From assembly GCF_004348445.1 (NCBI RefSeq), contig NZ_SMKV01000002.1:218870-282869 (forward strand): a DNA stretch of 64,000 nucleotides, given 5' to 3'. The notes below the pieces were generated by a model. That model did not search any database. It was not told the DNA's origin and saw only the letters and a list, made by a program, of their open reading frames with translations. Of this stretch, positions 35,223-43,120 are shown one piece after another (positions within the stretch are counted from its first letter, which is position 1; each line of letters starts with the position of its first letter). Both the position numbers and the translations under genes were made by a program. Source of the stretch: Saccharopolyspora aridisoli. GTDB lineage: Bacteria > Actinomycetota > Actinomycetes > Mycobacteriales > Pseudonocardiaceae.

Positions 35223-37721
35223 GTGGTCGAAGCGAACCTTCCCGTCGTCTCCGTGATCGTCGTGAACTACTGCGGCGCGGACGACACCATCACCTGCCTG
35301 CGCGCGCTGCGCGATGAGCTGGACTACCCGGCCGACAAGCTGGAGGTGCTGTGCGTCGACAACGCCTCCGGTGACGGCTCCGCGCAGCGCATCCGGGAGG
35401 CCGCGCCAGAGGTGCGGTTGATCGAGTCGGCGAGCAACACCGGTTTCGCCGGTGGCTGCAACCTGGCCGCGCGCGAGGCGTCCGGGCAGGTGCTGGCGTT
35501 CCTCAACAACGACGCCCGACCGGACCGCAGCTGGGCGCGGGCGGCCGTGGAGGTGCTGCGGGCGGAACCGACCGTGGGCGCGGTGGCCAGCAAGGTGCTG
35601 GACTGGGACGGCGAGCGCGTCGACTTCGTCGACGGCGGCCTCACCTGGTTCGGGATGGGCTACAAGCGGCACGCCGGTGAGCTCGACGACGGTTCGCACG
35701 ACGCGCCCCGGGACGTGCTGTTCGGGACCGGGTCGGCGCTGTTCGTGCGGGCCGAGCTCTTCGCGGCGCTGGACGGTTTCGACGAGCGGTTCTTCATGTT
35801 CTACGAGGACGTGGACCTGGGCTGGCGGCTGAACCTGCGCGGTTGGCGGGTCCGCTACGAACCGAGGTCGCTGACCTTCCACCGCCACCACGCGTCGATG
35901 GCCGAGGTGTCCTCCTCCCGCGAGCACTACCTGCTCGAGCGCAACGCGCTGGCCGCGCTGTACAAGAACGTCTCCGACGAGACGCTCGCCAAGGCGCTGC
36001 CCGCGGCGATGGCGCTGGCGGTGCGGCGGGCCACGGCGCGCGGCGAGATCGACCCGACGCAGCTGGAGATCACGCGGCGAGGCGAGGCCGAGGACGACTC
36101 CCCGGTGCCGGTCGACCGCTCCGCGCTGGCGGGGATGCTGGCGATCGACCAGTTCGTGGAGCTGCTGCCGTCGCTGAAGCTCTCCCGGGAGCAGGAGCAG
36201 CGGGAGCGGGTGCGCACCGATGCCGACCTGCTGCCGCTGATGCGCAAGGCGATGGAGCCCGCCTACCCGCTTCCCCGCTACCTGGCCGCGCATGACGCGC
36301 TGGTGGAGGCGTTCGAGCTGGACGAGGTGTTCGGCCGGCCGCGCAAGATCGTGGTGATCACCGGCGACGCGGTCACCGAGCGGATGGCCGGTCCGGCGAT
36401 CCGCGCCTGGCACATGGCCGAGGTGCTGGCCGCCGAGCACCGGGTCCGGCTGGTCAGCGTCAACGCCCGGGTCGATCCGCCGGAGTCCGAGTTCGAGGTG
36501 CTGGCCGCCACGCCGCGCGAGCTGGGCGAGCACGTCGAGTGGGCCGACATCGTGGTGCTGCAGGGGCACGTCCTGGAGATGGTGCCCGCGCTCAAGCGGG
36601 TGGATTCCACCAAGATCGTGGTGTGCGACGTCTACGACCCGATGCACCTGGAACTGCTGGAGCAGGGCCGGGATTCCGACGACGAGCGCCGTGCGGAGGA
36701 CCTCGCCGGTGTCACCAAGGTGCTCAACACCCAGCTGGAGCGCGGTGACTTCTTCCTGTGCGCCTCGGAACGCCAGCGGCACTTCTGGCTCGGGCACCTC
36801 GCTTCGCTGGGTCGGTTGACGCCGGGCCTCTACGACAACGATCCGACGGTGCGGTCCCTGCTGTCGGTGGTTCCGTTCGGGTTGCCGTCGGTGGCTCCGC
36901 GTCGCACCGCGCCCGCGATCAAGGGCACCAGGCCTGGGATCTCGGCCGACGACAAGGTCGTGCTGTGGGCGGGTGGCGTCTACAGCTGGTTCGACCCGCT
37001 GACCCTGCTGCGCGCGGTCGACCGGCTGGCGCAGCGGCGGAGCGATGTGCGGCTGTTCTTCTTGGGCATGAAGCACCCGAACCCGGACGTGCCGGAGATG
37101 GGCATGGCCGGGCAGACCCGGGCACTGGCGCAGCGGCTCGGCCTGACCGACAAGTTCGTCTTCTTCAACGAGACGTGGGTTCCCTACCAGGAGCGTCAGA
37201 ACTTCCTGCTCGACGCCGACTGCGGTGTCACCACGCACTTCGAGCACGTGGAGACCACCTTCGCGTTCCGCACGAGGGTGCTGGACTACCTGTGGTCTGG
37301 GCTGCCGGTGATCACCACCGACGGTGATTCGTTCGCCGACCTGGTGCGCAGCGAGGGCATCGGCGTCGTGGTGCCCGCCGAGGATCCCGAGGCGCTCGCC
37401 GACGCGCTGGAGAAGGTCCTCCACGACGCGGAGTTCGCCGCCGAGTGCCGTCGTCGGATCGAGCCGGTGCGCGAGCGCTTCACGTGGGAGGCGGTGCTCT
37501 CGCCGCTGACCTCGTTCTGCCGCGATCCACGTCCGGCCGCCGACCGGCTCACCGCCGCCGCGCCGCTGGTGCGCAGCGCGCAGCCGGGACGGGTGGAGGC
37601 GGTGCGCCGGGATCTGTCGCTGCTGCGGGAGTACCTCGACGCCGGTGGTCCCGCCGAGGTCGCCAAGCGCGCGACCGGCCGATTGCGGCGCATCGCCGGG
37701 GAACGGCTCCGTGGCCGCTGA
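35223..37721 (+). CDS. Bifunctional glycosyltransferase, GT2-GT4 fusion
   Basis: This 832-residue protein has two glycosyltransferase domains. The N-terminal GT2 spans about residues 1-270: VSVIVVNYCGADDTITCL, CVDNASGDGS, LNNDARPDRSW, and FFMFYEDVDLGWRLNLRGW. A connecting region of about 110 residues follows. The C-terminal GT4-like part begins near residue 375: ITGDAVTERMAGPAIRAWHMAE, VCDVYDPMHLE, VLWAGGVYSWFDPLT, and VLDYLWSGLPVITTDGD. The GTG at 35223 is preferred; an ATG at 35205 would add six residues. It may add two sugars in sequence to one acceptor. It overlaps the next GT gene by 11 bases. Confidence 0.88.
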   Translation: MVEANLPVVSVIVVNYCGADDTITCLRALRDELDYPADKLEVLCVDNASGDGSAQRIREAAPEVRLIESASNTGFAGGCNLAAREASGQVLAFLNNDARPDRSWARAAVEVLRAEPTVGAVASKVLDWDGERVDFVDGGLTWFGMGYKRHAGELDDGSHDAPRDVLFGTGSALFVRAELFAALDGFDERFFMFYEDVDLGWRLNLRGWRVRYEPRSLTFHRHHASMAEVSSSREHYLLERNALAALYKNVSDETLAKALPAAMALAVRRATARGEIDPTQLEITRRGEAEDDSPVPVDRSALAGMLAIDQFVELLPSLKLSREQEQRERVRTDADLLPLMRKAMEPAYPLPRYLAAHDALVEAFELDEVFGRPRKIVVITGDAVTERMAGPAIRAWHMAEVLAAEHRVRLVSVNARVDPPESEFEVLAATPRELGEHVEWADIVVLQGHVLEMVPALKRVDSTKIVVCDVYDPMHLELLEQGRDSDDERRAEDLAGVTKVLNTQLERGDFFLCASERQRHFWLGHLASLGRLTPGLYDNDPTVRSLLSVVPFGLPSVAPRRTAPAIKGTRPGISADDKVVLWAGGVYSWFDPLTLLRAVDRLAQRRSDVRLFFLGMKHPNPDVPEMGMAGQTRALAQRLGLTDKFVFFNETWVPYQERQNFLLDADCGVTTHFEHVETTFAFRTRVLDYLWSGLPVITTDGDSFADLVRSEGIGVVVPAEDPEALADALEKVLHDAEFAAECRRRIEPVRERFTWEAVLSPLTSFCRDPRPAADRLTAAAPLVRSAQPGRVEAVRRDLSLLREYLDAGGPAEVAKRATGRLRRIAGERLRGR

Positions 37722-38745
37722 CCTGCGGGTTCTGCTCGACGCCACACCGCTGCTGGGGCCGCGCACCGGCATCGGCCGCTACACGGCGTCGCTGGTGGGG
37801 GCGCTGGCGTCCGATGTGGACGTCCGGCTGATCGGCTTCAGCGCCCGGGCGTGGCGCCGGTTGCGCACCGAGGCGCCGGCCGGAACGCACGTGGTGGGGC
37901 CGCCGATCCCGGCTCGGGCGTTGCGGATGTTGTGGCGGGGCGGGCGCTTCCCGCCGGTCGAGCTGCTGTCCGGGAGCGTCGACGTGGTGCACGGGACCAA
38001 CTTCGTGCTGCCCCCGTCGGTGCGCGCGGCGGGCGTGGTGACGGTCCACGACCTGGCGTTCCTGGACGATCCTTCGCTCGCCGACGAGGACCTGCCCGCG
38101 TTGGTGCGGCTTTCGGCGGAGCGGGCGCGCGTGGTGTGCACGCCGACGGCGGCGGTTGCCGACCAGGTAGCGGAGCGCCTGGACGTCCCACCGGAGAAGC
38201 TCGCGGTCACGCCCTTGGGGGTCGATCCTGGGTGGTTCTCGGCGGCTCCGGTCTCAGGAGGGCAGGTCCCGCCCGAGTACCTGCTGTTCGTCGGTGCGGA
38301 GGGCCCGCGCAAGGGGCTCGACGTGCTGCGGTCGGCTCTCGCACCGGATCTCCCGCCGCTGGTCATCGCGGGCCCGGGAACGGCCGGCGAGGTCGACGGG
38401 GTGATCCGCACCGGTTACCTCTCCGACGAGGGGCTGCGCGGCTTGGTGGCCGGGGCGAGCGCGCTGGTGATGCCGTCCCGCGACGAGGGCTTCGGGTTGC
38501 CGGTGCTGGAGGCGCTGGCGTGCGGGGTGCCGGTGGTGTGCTCGGACCTCCCGGCGCTGCGCGAGGTCGCCGCTTCGCACGCGGTCTTCGCACCGGCCGA
38601 GGACCCGGCCGCGCTGCGCGAGGCGTTGCGCCGCGCGCTGGCCGCTCCCCCGGATGCCGAGGCCGGTCGCGCGCACGCGAAGAGCTTCAGCTGGGAGCAC
38701 TGCGCGAGCCGGACCCACGCCGCCTACCTGCGCGCCGTGGCCTAG
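37711..38745 (+). CDS. Glycosyltransferase family 4
   Basis: This is a 344-residue GT-B enzyme: VLLDATPLLGPRTGIGRYTASL at the N-terminus, VVTVHDLAFLDDPS, VTPLGVDPGWF, then the donor domain with LLFVGAEGPRKGLDVL and PSRDEGFGLPVLEALACGVPVV (EX7E). The GTG start lies within the last codons of the GT2-GT4 fusion gene, so the two are coupled. It is similar in layout to the two minus-strand GT4 genes at 27-29 kb, suggesting paralogues from one locus expansion. The stop is followed at once by a dispersed repeat pair. Confidence 0.87.
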   Translation: MAADLRVLLDATPLLGPRTGIGRYTASLVGALASDVDVRLIGFSARAWRRLRTEAPAGTHVVGPPIPARALRMLWRGGRFPPVELLSGSVDVVHGTNFVLPPSVRAAGVVTVHDLAFLDDPSLADEDLPALVRLSAERARVVCTPTAAVADQVAERLDVPPEKLAVTPLGVDPGWFSAAPVSGGQVPPEYLLFVGAEGPRKGLDVLRSALAPDLPPLVIAGPGTAGEVDGVIRTGYLSDEGLRGLVAGASALVMPSRDEGFGLPVLEALACGVPVVCSDLPALREVAASHAVFAPAEDPAALREALRRALAAPPDAEAGRAHAKSFSWEHCASRTHAAYLRAVA

Positions 38746-38785
38746 GGAACTCCCCGCTCATCCGCGGTGGCGGAAAGCTCCCCCA
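38744..38785. repeat. Inverted pair of the dispersed ~20-nt repeat at the rmlD end
   Basis: Two copies face each other (AGGGAACTCCCCGCTCATCC at 38744-38763 and GGTGGCGGAAAGCTCCCCCA at 38766-38785). They span the stop codon of rmlD (38758) and encode its last residues (GGAFRHRG). They also follow the convergent GT4 stop at 38745, so they may double as a terminator hairpin. Confidence 0.55.
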
Positions 38786-39678
38786 CTGGTGGCGAAGGCC
38801 TCCCCCAGCGCGTCCTGCCAAGGCCGCAGCGGTGTCAGACCCGCTTCTCGCCAGGCGTTCTCGGACAGCACCGAGTAGGCCGGGCGCGGGGTTCTGGTCG
38901 GGTAGTCAGCGCTGGTGCAGGGGTTCACCCGGTTCGGGTCGAGGCCCAGCTCGGCGAAGATGGCCCGGGCGAACTCGAACCAGCTCGTGGACCCGGCGTT
39001 GGTGCAGTGCAGCACCCGCTGCTGCGGGCCGGTCCCGGCGGCGACCGGATCGGCGAGCTCCAGCAAGCCGCGAGCCAGGTCCGCGGCCCAGGTGGGCGAG
39101 CCGATCTGGTCGTCCACGACGGACAGTTCGTCGCGCTGGGCCGCCAGCCGGGCCATGGTCTTGACGAAGTTGCCGCCGTGCGCGCCGTAGACCCAGGCAG
39201 TGCGCACGATCCACGCGCGCGCACCCGATTCCAGCACCGCCCGCTCCCCTTCGAGCTTGGTGCGGCCGTAGACGGTGCGCGGCCCGGTGTCGTCGCCCGG
39301 CTCGTAGGGGCGGTCGGCGTCGCCGGGGAAGACGTAGTCGGTGGACACGTGCAGCAGCGGCATTCCGCCGTCCCGGCACGCCTCGGCGAGCGCGGCGGGA
39401 CCCGCCACGTTGACCCGCTGCGCCCCTTCGGGATCGGACTCGGCCGCGTCCACGGCGGTGTAGGCGGCGGTGTTGATCACGACCGGGCGGAGTTCGGCGT
39501 CGCGGGCGGCTTGGGCGAACGCCTCGACGGCGTCGCGCGCCGATTCGGGGTCGGTGATGTCGAGCTCGGCCGATCCCGGTGCGTGCACCAGGTCCTCGCG
39601 CCGGGCGTCGAGGATCGCCGCCAACTCGGACCCGACCTGTCCCTTGCCGCCCGGGACTAGCACCGCGAGCCGGGTCAT
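38758..39678 (-). CDS. rmlD: dTDP-4-dehydrorhamnose reductase
   Basis: The last step of dTDP-L-rhamnose synthesis: NADPH-dependent reduction of dTDP-4-keto-rhamnose. The 306-residue SDR-type protein starts with VLVPGGKGQVGSEL (nucleotide motif), and has INTAAYTAVDAAE, STDYVFPGD and the catalytic YGRTK. The ATG at 39678 overlaps the rmlB stop (ATGA), giving a coupled rmlB-rmlD pair. The C-terminal eight or so residues derive from a dispersed repeat copy. Confidence 0.95.
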   Translation of the reverse strand: MTRLAVLVPGGKGQVGSELAAILDARREDLVHAPGSAELDITDPESARDAVEAFAQAARDAELRPVVINTAAYTAVDAAESDPEGAQRVNVAGPAALAEACRDGGMPLLHVSTDYVFPGDADRPYEPGDDTGPRTVYGRTKLEGERAVLESGARAWIVRTAWVYGAHGGNFVKTMARLAAQRDELSVVDDQIGSPTWAADLARGLLELADPVAAGTGPQQRVLHCTNAGSTSWFEFARAIFAELGLDPNRVNPCTSADYPTRTPRPAYSVLSENAWREAGLTPLRPWQDALGEAFATSGGAFRHRG

Positions 39679-40661
39679 CGGGCCACCGCCGCGCGCTGCT
39701 TCAGCGGTTCCCACCACGACCGGTTCTCCCGGTACCAGGTGATGGTGTCGCGCAGCCCGGTCTCGAAGTCGATCTGCGGGGCGTAACCGAGCTCGGCGAT
39801 CTTGGCGTGGTCGACCGAGTAGCGGCGGTCGTGGCCCTTGCGGTCCTCGACGGGGTCGACCATCGAGAAGTCCAGTCCGAACTCGGCGAGCAGCCGATCG
39901 GTCAGCTCCCTGTTGGTCAGCTCGGTGCCGCCGCCGATGTTGTAGATCTCGCCCGGCGTCCCGGACTCAGCGACGAGCTGGATGCCTCGGCAGTGATCGC
40001 CGACGTGCAGCCAGTCGCGCACGTTCATGCCGTCGCCGTAGAGGGGAACCTTGCGCCCGTCCATCAGGTTCGTGATGAACAGCGGCAGCACCTTCTCCGG
40101 GAACTGGTACGGGCCGTAGTTGTTCGAGCACCGCGTGATGCACACCGGCAGCCCGTGCGTGCGGTGGTAGGCGCGCGCCAGCAGGTCGGAGCCCGCTTTG
40201 GCCGCCGAATAAGGCGAATTGGGCTCGAGAAGATGATCTTCTGGCCACGAACCGGTCTCGATCGAGCCGTAGACCTCGTCGGTGGAGACGTGGACGAACT
40301 TGCCCACACCGGCTTCCAGCGCGGCCTGCAGCAGCGCGTTGGTGCCCACCACGTTGGTCACCACGAAGGCGTCGGAGCCGGCGATGGAGCGGTCCACGTG
40401 GGTTTCCGCGGCGAAGTGCACCACCACGTCGACGCTGGTCATGACCTCGCCGAGCAGGTCGCGGTCGCAGATGTCACCGCGCACGAAACGCAGCCGAGGG
40501 TCGTCGGCCACCTCTGCCAGGTTCGCCTCGTTGCCCGCGTAGGTCAGCTTGTCCAGCACGATCACTTCGGCACCGCTGAAGGCCGGATAGGCCCCGCTGA
40601 GCAGCTGCCTGACGTAGTGCGAGCCGATGAAGCCGGCCCCACCGGTGACCAGAATCCGCAT
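39675..40661 (-). CDS. rmlB: dTDP-glucose 4,6-dehydratase
   Basis: The protein converts dTDP-glucose to dTDP-4-keto-6-deoxyglucose. The 328-residue SDR enzyme has the NAD motif VTGGAGFIGSH, HFAAETHVDRSI, STDEVYGS (active-site Thr-Asp-Glu), the catalytic YSAAKAGSD, and RCSNNYGPYQFPEKVLP. It supplies RmlD and ultimately WbbL. RmlA and RmlC are not in the window. Its promoter must lie in the 257-bp gap shared with the divergent LCP gene. Confidence 0.96.
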   Translation of the reverse strand: MRILVTGGAGFIGSHYVRQLLSGAYPAFSGAEVIVLDKLTYAGNEANLAEVADDPRLRFVRGDICDRDLLGEVMTSVDVVVHFAAETHVDRSIAGSDAFVVTNVVGTNALLQAALEAGVGKFVHVSTDEVYGSIETGSWPEDHLLEPNSPYSAAKAGSDLLARAYHRTHGLPVCITRCSNNYGPYQFPEKVLPLFITNLMDGRKVPLYGDGMNVRDWLHVGDHCRGIQLVAESGTPGEIYNIGGGTELTNRELTDRLLAEFGLDFSMVDPVEDRKGHDRRYSVDHAKIAELGYAPQIDFETGLRDTITWYRENRSWWEPLKQRAAVAR

Positions 40662-40918
40662 TCCGCCTCTTCCTCGTCCTGCGCGGGCAGTAGGCGCACC
40701 GCCCGCGATGGGCAGTCTGACATGCGCCGATGCTCGACCCCATCGACTCCCAAGTTACGTACCGTCACAGACGGGATTCACCCTTATGAGTGAGATCACC
40801 AGATCTCGAGGGACCCGTCATGGGTCGAGTGGATCACCGTTAGCCTTCTCCGAGAAGTCGGGCAATATCACTCGTGTAGGTGTAACGCTCGCCCCCGCAG
40901 CCCCCAAGGAGGAATCGC
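40662..40918. promoter_or_regulatory. Divergent rmlB / LCP intergenic region
   Basis: This 257-bp gap separates two envelope genes read in opposite directions. It is locally AT-richer (GTTACGTACCGTCACAG, CACCGTTAGCC, GGCAATATCACTCGTGTAGG). It ends with a strong AAGGAGG before the LCP GTG start. Several short motif echoes (TGATC/GTGAT-like, GTTA) suggest operator sites, but none is identified with confidence. Confidence 0.4.
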
Positions 40919-42664
40919 GTGGACGACCGGCCGAGGCGGCCCGGGAGCCCTGATGGGCGACCCGGAAGAGGTGTTCCGCCGCGTGGCCCCGGAGACGGAC
41001 CGGCCCGCTCCGGCGCTTCTGCCGGCCGACCGCAGGGTGCTCGTCGCACCGGTGCGGCAGGCGCTGCGAAGACCGGTTCCGCGGCCGCTGCGAAGAGCAG
41101 CGCAGCGACTGCTCAGAGTGAGGCTGCGGCGAGGCGATCCGCTCAATCCGGGGATGCCGACTTGAATCCCGACGACGTCTGGAGCCGAGGCGGTTTCTGG
41201 CAGCGGAAATCGACCCGCAACGGCGCCCGCGCCCTCACCGCCCTGCTGTCGGTGATCGTCCTGTGCATCACCGGCTTCGCCTGGGCGATGTTCCGGCCAG
41301 GAGCGGGCGGCACCGGCACCGCCGACGTCATCGGCAGCGGGTTCAGCGCCCCCGACGGCGCCACCGACATCCTGCTGATCGGCAACGACAGCCGCACCGA
41401 CGCGCAGGGCAACCCGCTGCCCAAGCAGATCCTCCAGGAGCTGCACACCACGCAGGAGGGCGGCGACCTCACCGACGCCATGATCCTGGTGCGCATCCCC
41501 AACGGCGGCCACAGCGCCAGCGCCATGTCCTTCCCCCGGGACACCATGGTCGACAGCGGTATCAGCGAGGAGAAGCACAAGCTCACCGAGACCATGAACC
41601 GCGGCAAGGACGCCGAACGCGCCAAGCTGCAGGACGAAGGCGTCACCGATCCCAAGGAGCTCGACGAGAAGTCGCGGCTGGCCGGCAAGCAGGCGCTGCT
41701 GGAGACCATGGAGAAGCTCACCGGCGTCAGCATCGACCACTACGCCGAGGTCAACCTCCTCGGGTTCTACGAGATCACCAAGGCCGTCGGCGGCGTCGAG
41801 GTCTGCCTCAACGACGCCACCAAGGACAGCTACTCCGGCGCCAACTTCAAGAAGGGCGTGCAGACGATCCAGGGCGCCGACGCGCTCGCCTTCGTCCGGC
41901 AGCGCCACGGCCTGCTCAACGAGCTCTCCCGAGGCAAGCGGCAGCAGGTGTTCATGTCCGCGCTCGCCCACCGGATCCTGTCCTCCGGCACCCTGGCCAA
42001 CCCGGCGAAGCTCAGCGCGCTGATCGACGCGATCAACAAGTCGGTGACCCTGGACCCGGCCCTGGCCAGCGACATCCTCGGCTTCGCCGAGCAGATGCAG
42101 GGCATCGCCGGTGGCAACGTGCAGTTCTACAGCGCCCCGGTGCACCTGGTCGGCGAGTCCGGCCAGGAGGACGTCGCGCTCAACATCGCCGAGAGCAAGC
42201 AGTTCGCGGCCGACCTGCTCCTGCCGCCGCAGCAGCGCGCCCAGAAGCTGGCGACCCTGAAGTCCCCGACCAAGGTCACGACCAGTGTCTACAACGCCTC
42301 CGGCATCAGCGGTCTGGCCGCCAACGTGCTGGAGGAGCTGACCAGCCAGGGCTTCCAGGAAGGCAGCAGCGCCAACTCCGAGACCCGCAGCTCCTCGGTC
42401 GTCTACTACGCCAACGGTGAGCAGGACGTCGGCAAGTTGGTCGCCGAGTCCCTCGGCGGCATGCCCACCGAAGTCAGCCCCAACCTCACCGCGGGCAGCG
42501 TCGAGGTCTACATCGGCAAGGACTACAAGGGCCCCGGCAAGTCGAACTTCACCGGAGCCCCCACCCTCCGCCTCGACGGCCTGAACAAGACCGCGCCGCT
42601 GCGCACGCAGGCGGACACGGGCAACAGCCCCATCACCGCGGACGGGGTCCCCTGCATCGACTGA
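40919..42664 (+). CDS. LCP (LytR-CpsA-Psr) family cell-wall polymer ligase with LytR_C domain
   Basis: This enzyme class attaches arabinogalactan or related polymers from a lipid carrier to peptidoglycan. The 581-residue protein has a basic, Ala-rich cytoplasmic N-terminus, one TM helix about residues 103-125, then an LCP domain: ILLIGNDSRTDAQG, AMSFPRDTMVDS, DHYAEVNLLGFYEI, GGVEVCLN, ALAFVRQRHGL. A C-terminal LytR_C domain (about 460-550) follows. The GTG start has AAGGAGG upstream. It is the Rv3267-type LCP beside rml genes, consistent with arabinogalactan ligation. Confidence 0.94.
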   Translation: MDDRPRRPGSPDGRPGRGVPPRGPGDGPARSGASAGRPQGARRTGAAGAAKTGSAAAAKSSAATAQSEAAARRSAQSGDADLNPDDVWSRGGFWQRKSTRNGARALTALLSVIVLCITGFAWAMFRPGAGGTGTADVIGSGFSAPDGATDILLIGNDSRTDAQGNPLPKQILQELHTTQEGGDLTDAMILVRIPNGGHSASAMSFPRDTMVDSGISEEKHKLTETMNRGKDAERAKLQDEGVTDPKELDEKSRLAGKQALLETMEKLTGVSIDHYAEVNLLGFYEITKAVGGVEVCLNDATKDSYSGANFKKGVQTIQGADALAFVRQRHGLLNELSRGKRQQVFMSALAHRILSSGTLANPAKLSALIDAINKSVTLDPALASDILGFAEQMQGIAGGNVQFYSAPVHLVGESGQEDVALNIAESKQFAADLLLPPQQRAQKLATLKSPTKVTTSVYNASGISGLAANVLEELTSQGFQEGSSANSETRSSSVVYYANGEQDVGKLVAESLGGMPTEVSPNLTAGSVEVYIGKDYKGPGKSNFTGAPTLRLDGLNKTAPLRTQADTGNSPITADGVPCID

Positions 42665-42702
42665 GGTGCATGGGAACCTTCCTGTCACCGCGAAGCCGCC
42701 AG

Positions 42703-42757
42703 GCAGCATGGGCGCTTTCCTGTCACGAAGCAGATGACAGGAAAGCGCCCATGCTGC
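42703..42757. terminator. Perfect 23-bp inverted repeat after the first LCP gene
   Basis: Arms 42703-42725 and 42735-42757 are exact reverse complements (starting GCAGCATGGGCGC) with a 9-nt loop CGAAGCAGA. The hairpin is 39 bases after the LCP stop. It could be a strong terminator, although such perfect arms are long for one and the left arm is a variant of the dispersed repeat unit. No T-tract follows. Confidence 0.6.
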
Positions 42758-42946
42758 TGCTGTGAAGGGGCTGGATCCACCGACCGCATCGGGGCCGCGA
42801 TCCCACGTGCGGTCGGTCCTGCGTGGGGCCAGGCCCGATCGCAATCGACGGCAACACGGCGTCCTGTTCTGACCGACGCCACCTCCGCCCGAAGCCCGCG
42901 CCGCACCGGTGCGGGCTTCGCCGCGTTCAGGGCTCACTTCGCGGCT

Positions 42947-43052
42947 TGAGCGGAAAGTTCCCCTCCGGACCTCCGCTCGCGAGGTGAGCGGAAAGTTCCC
43001 CTCCTCACAACCGTGACGTTCCCCTCGCGACGTGACCGAAAGGTTCCCCTCC
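42947..43052. repeat. Cluster of four dispersed repeat copies
   Basis: Copies at 42947-42966 (TGAGCGGAAAGTTCCCCTCC), 42985-43004 (identical), 43014-43027 (shorter, TGACGTTCCCCTCG) and 43033-43052 (TGACCGAAAGGTTCCCCTCC), spaced about 19-38 bases apart. All four point the same way. Spacing is irregular and copies are degenerate, so this is not a CRISPR array. Confidence 0.65.
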
Positions 43053-43120
43053 TCCGGCTTTAAGCATGATCCTCGGCGGTTTAATGTGAATCGTCGACAC
43101 AAACCCAGGGGGAGGGCTCG

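Larger units (their letters stand above)
42665..43120. other. 456-bp repeat-rich intergenic region between two LCP genes
   Basis: No gene is seen here. It holds a direct repeat of GCATGGG-TTCCTGTCAC type (42669 and 42706), a perfect 23-bp inverted repeat (42703-42757), a short GC-rich hairpin (CGCACCGGTGCGGGC near 42902), and four copies of the dispersed GGAAAGTTCCCCTCC element (42947-43052). Just before the second LCP gene a locally AT-richer patch (TTTAATGTGAATCGTCGACAC, 43080-43100) may contain its promoter. Confidence 0.6.

Noticed and set aside
42947..43052. CRISPR array
   Set aside because: Repeats are degenerate, spacing is irregular (about 19-38 bases), one copy is truncated, and no cas genes are present.
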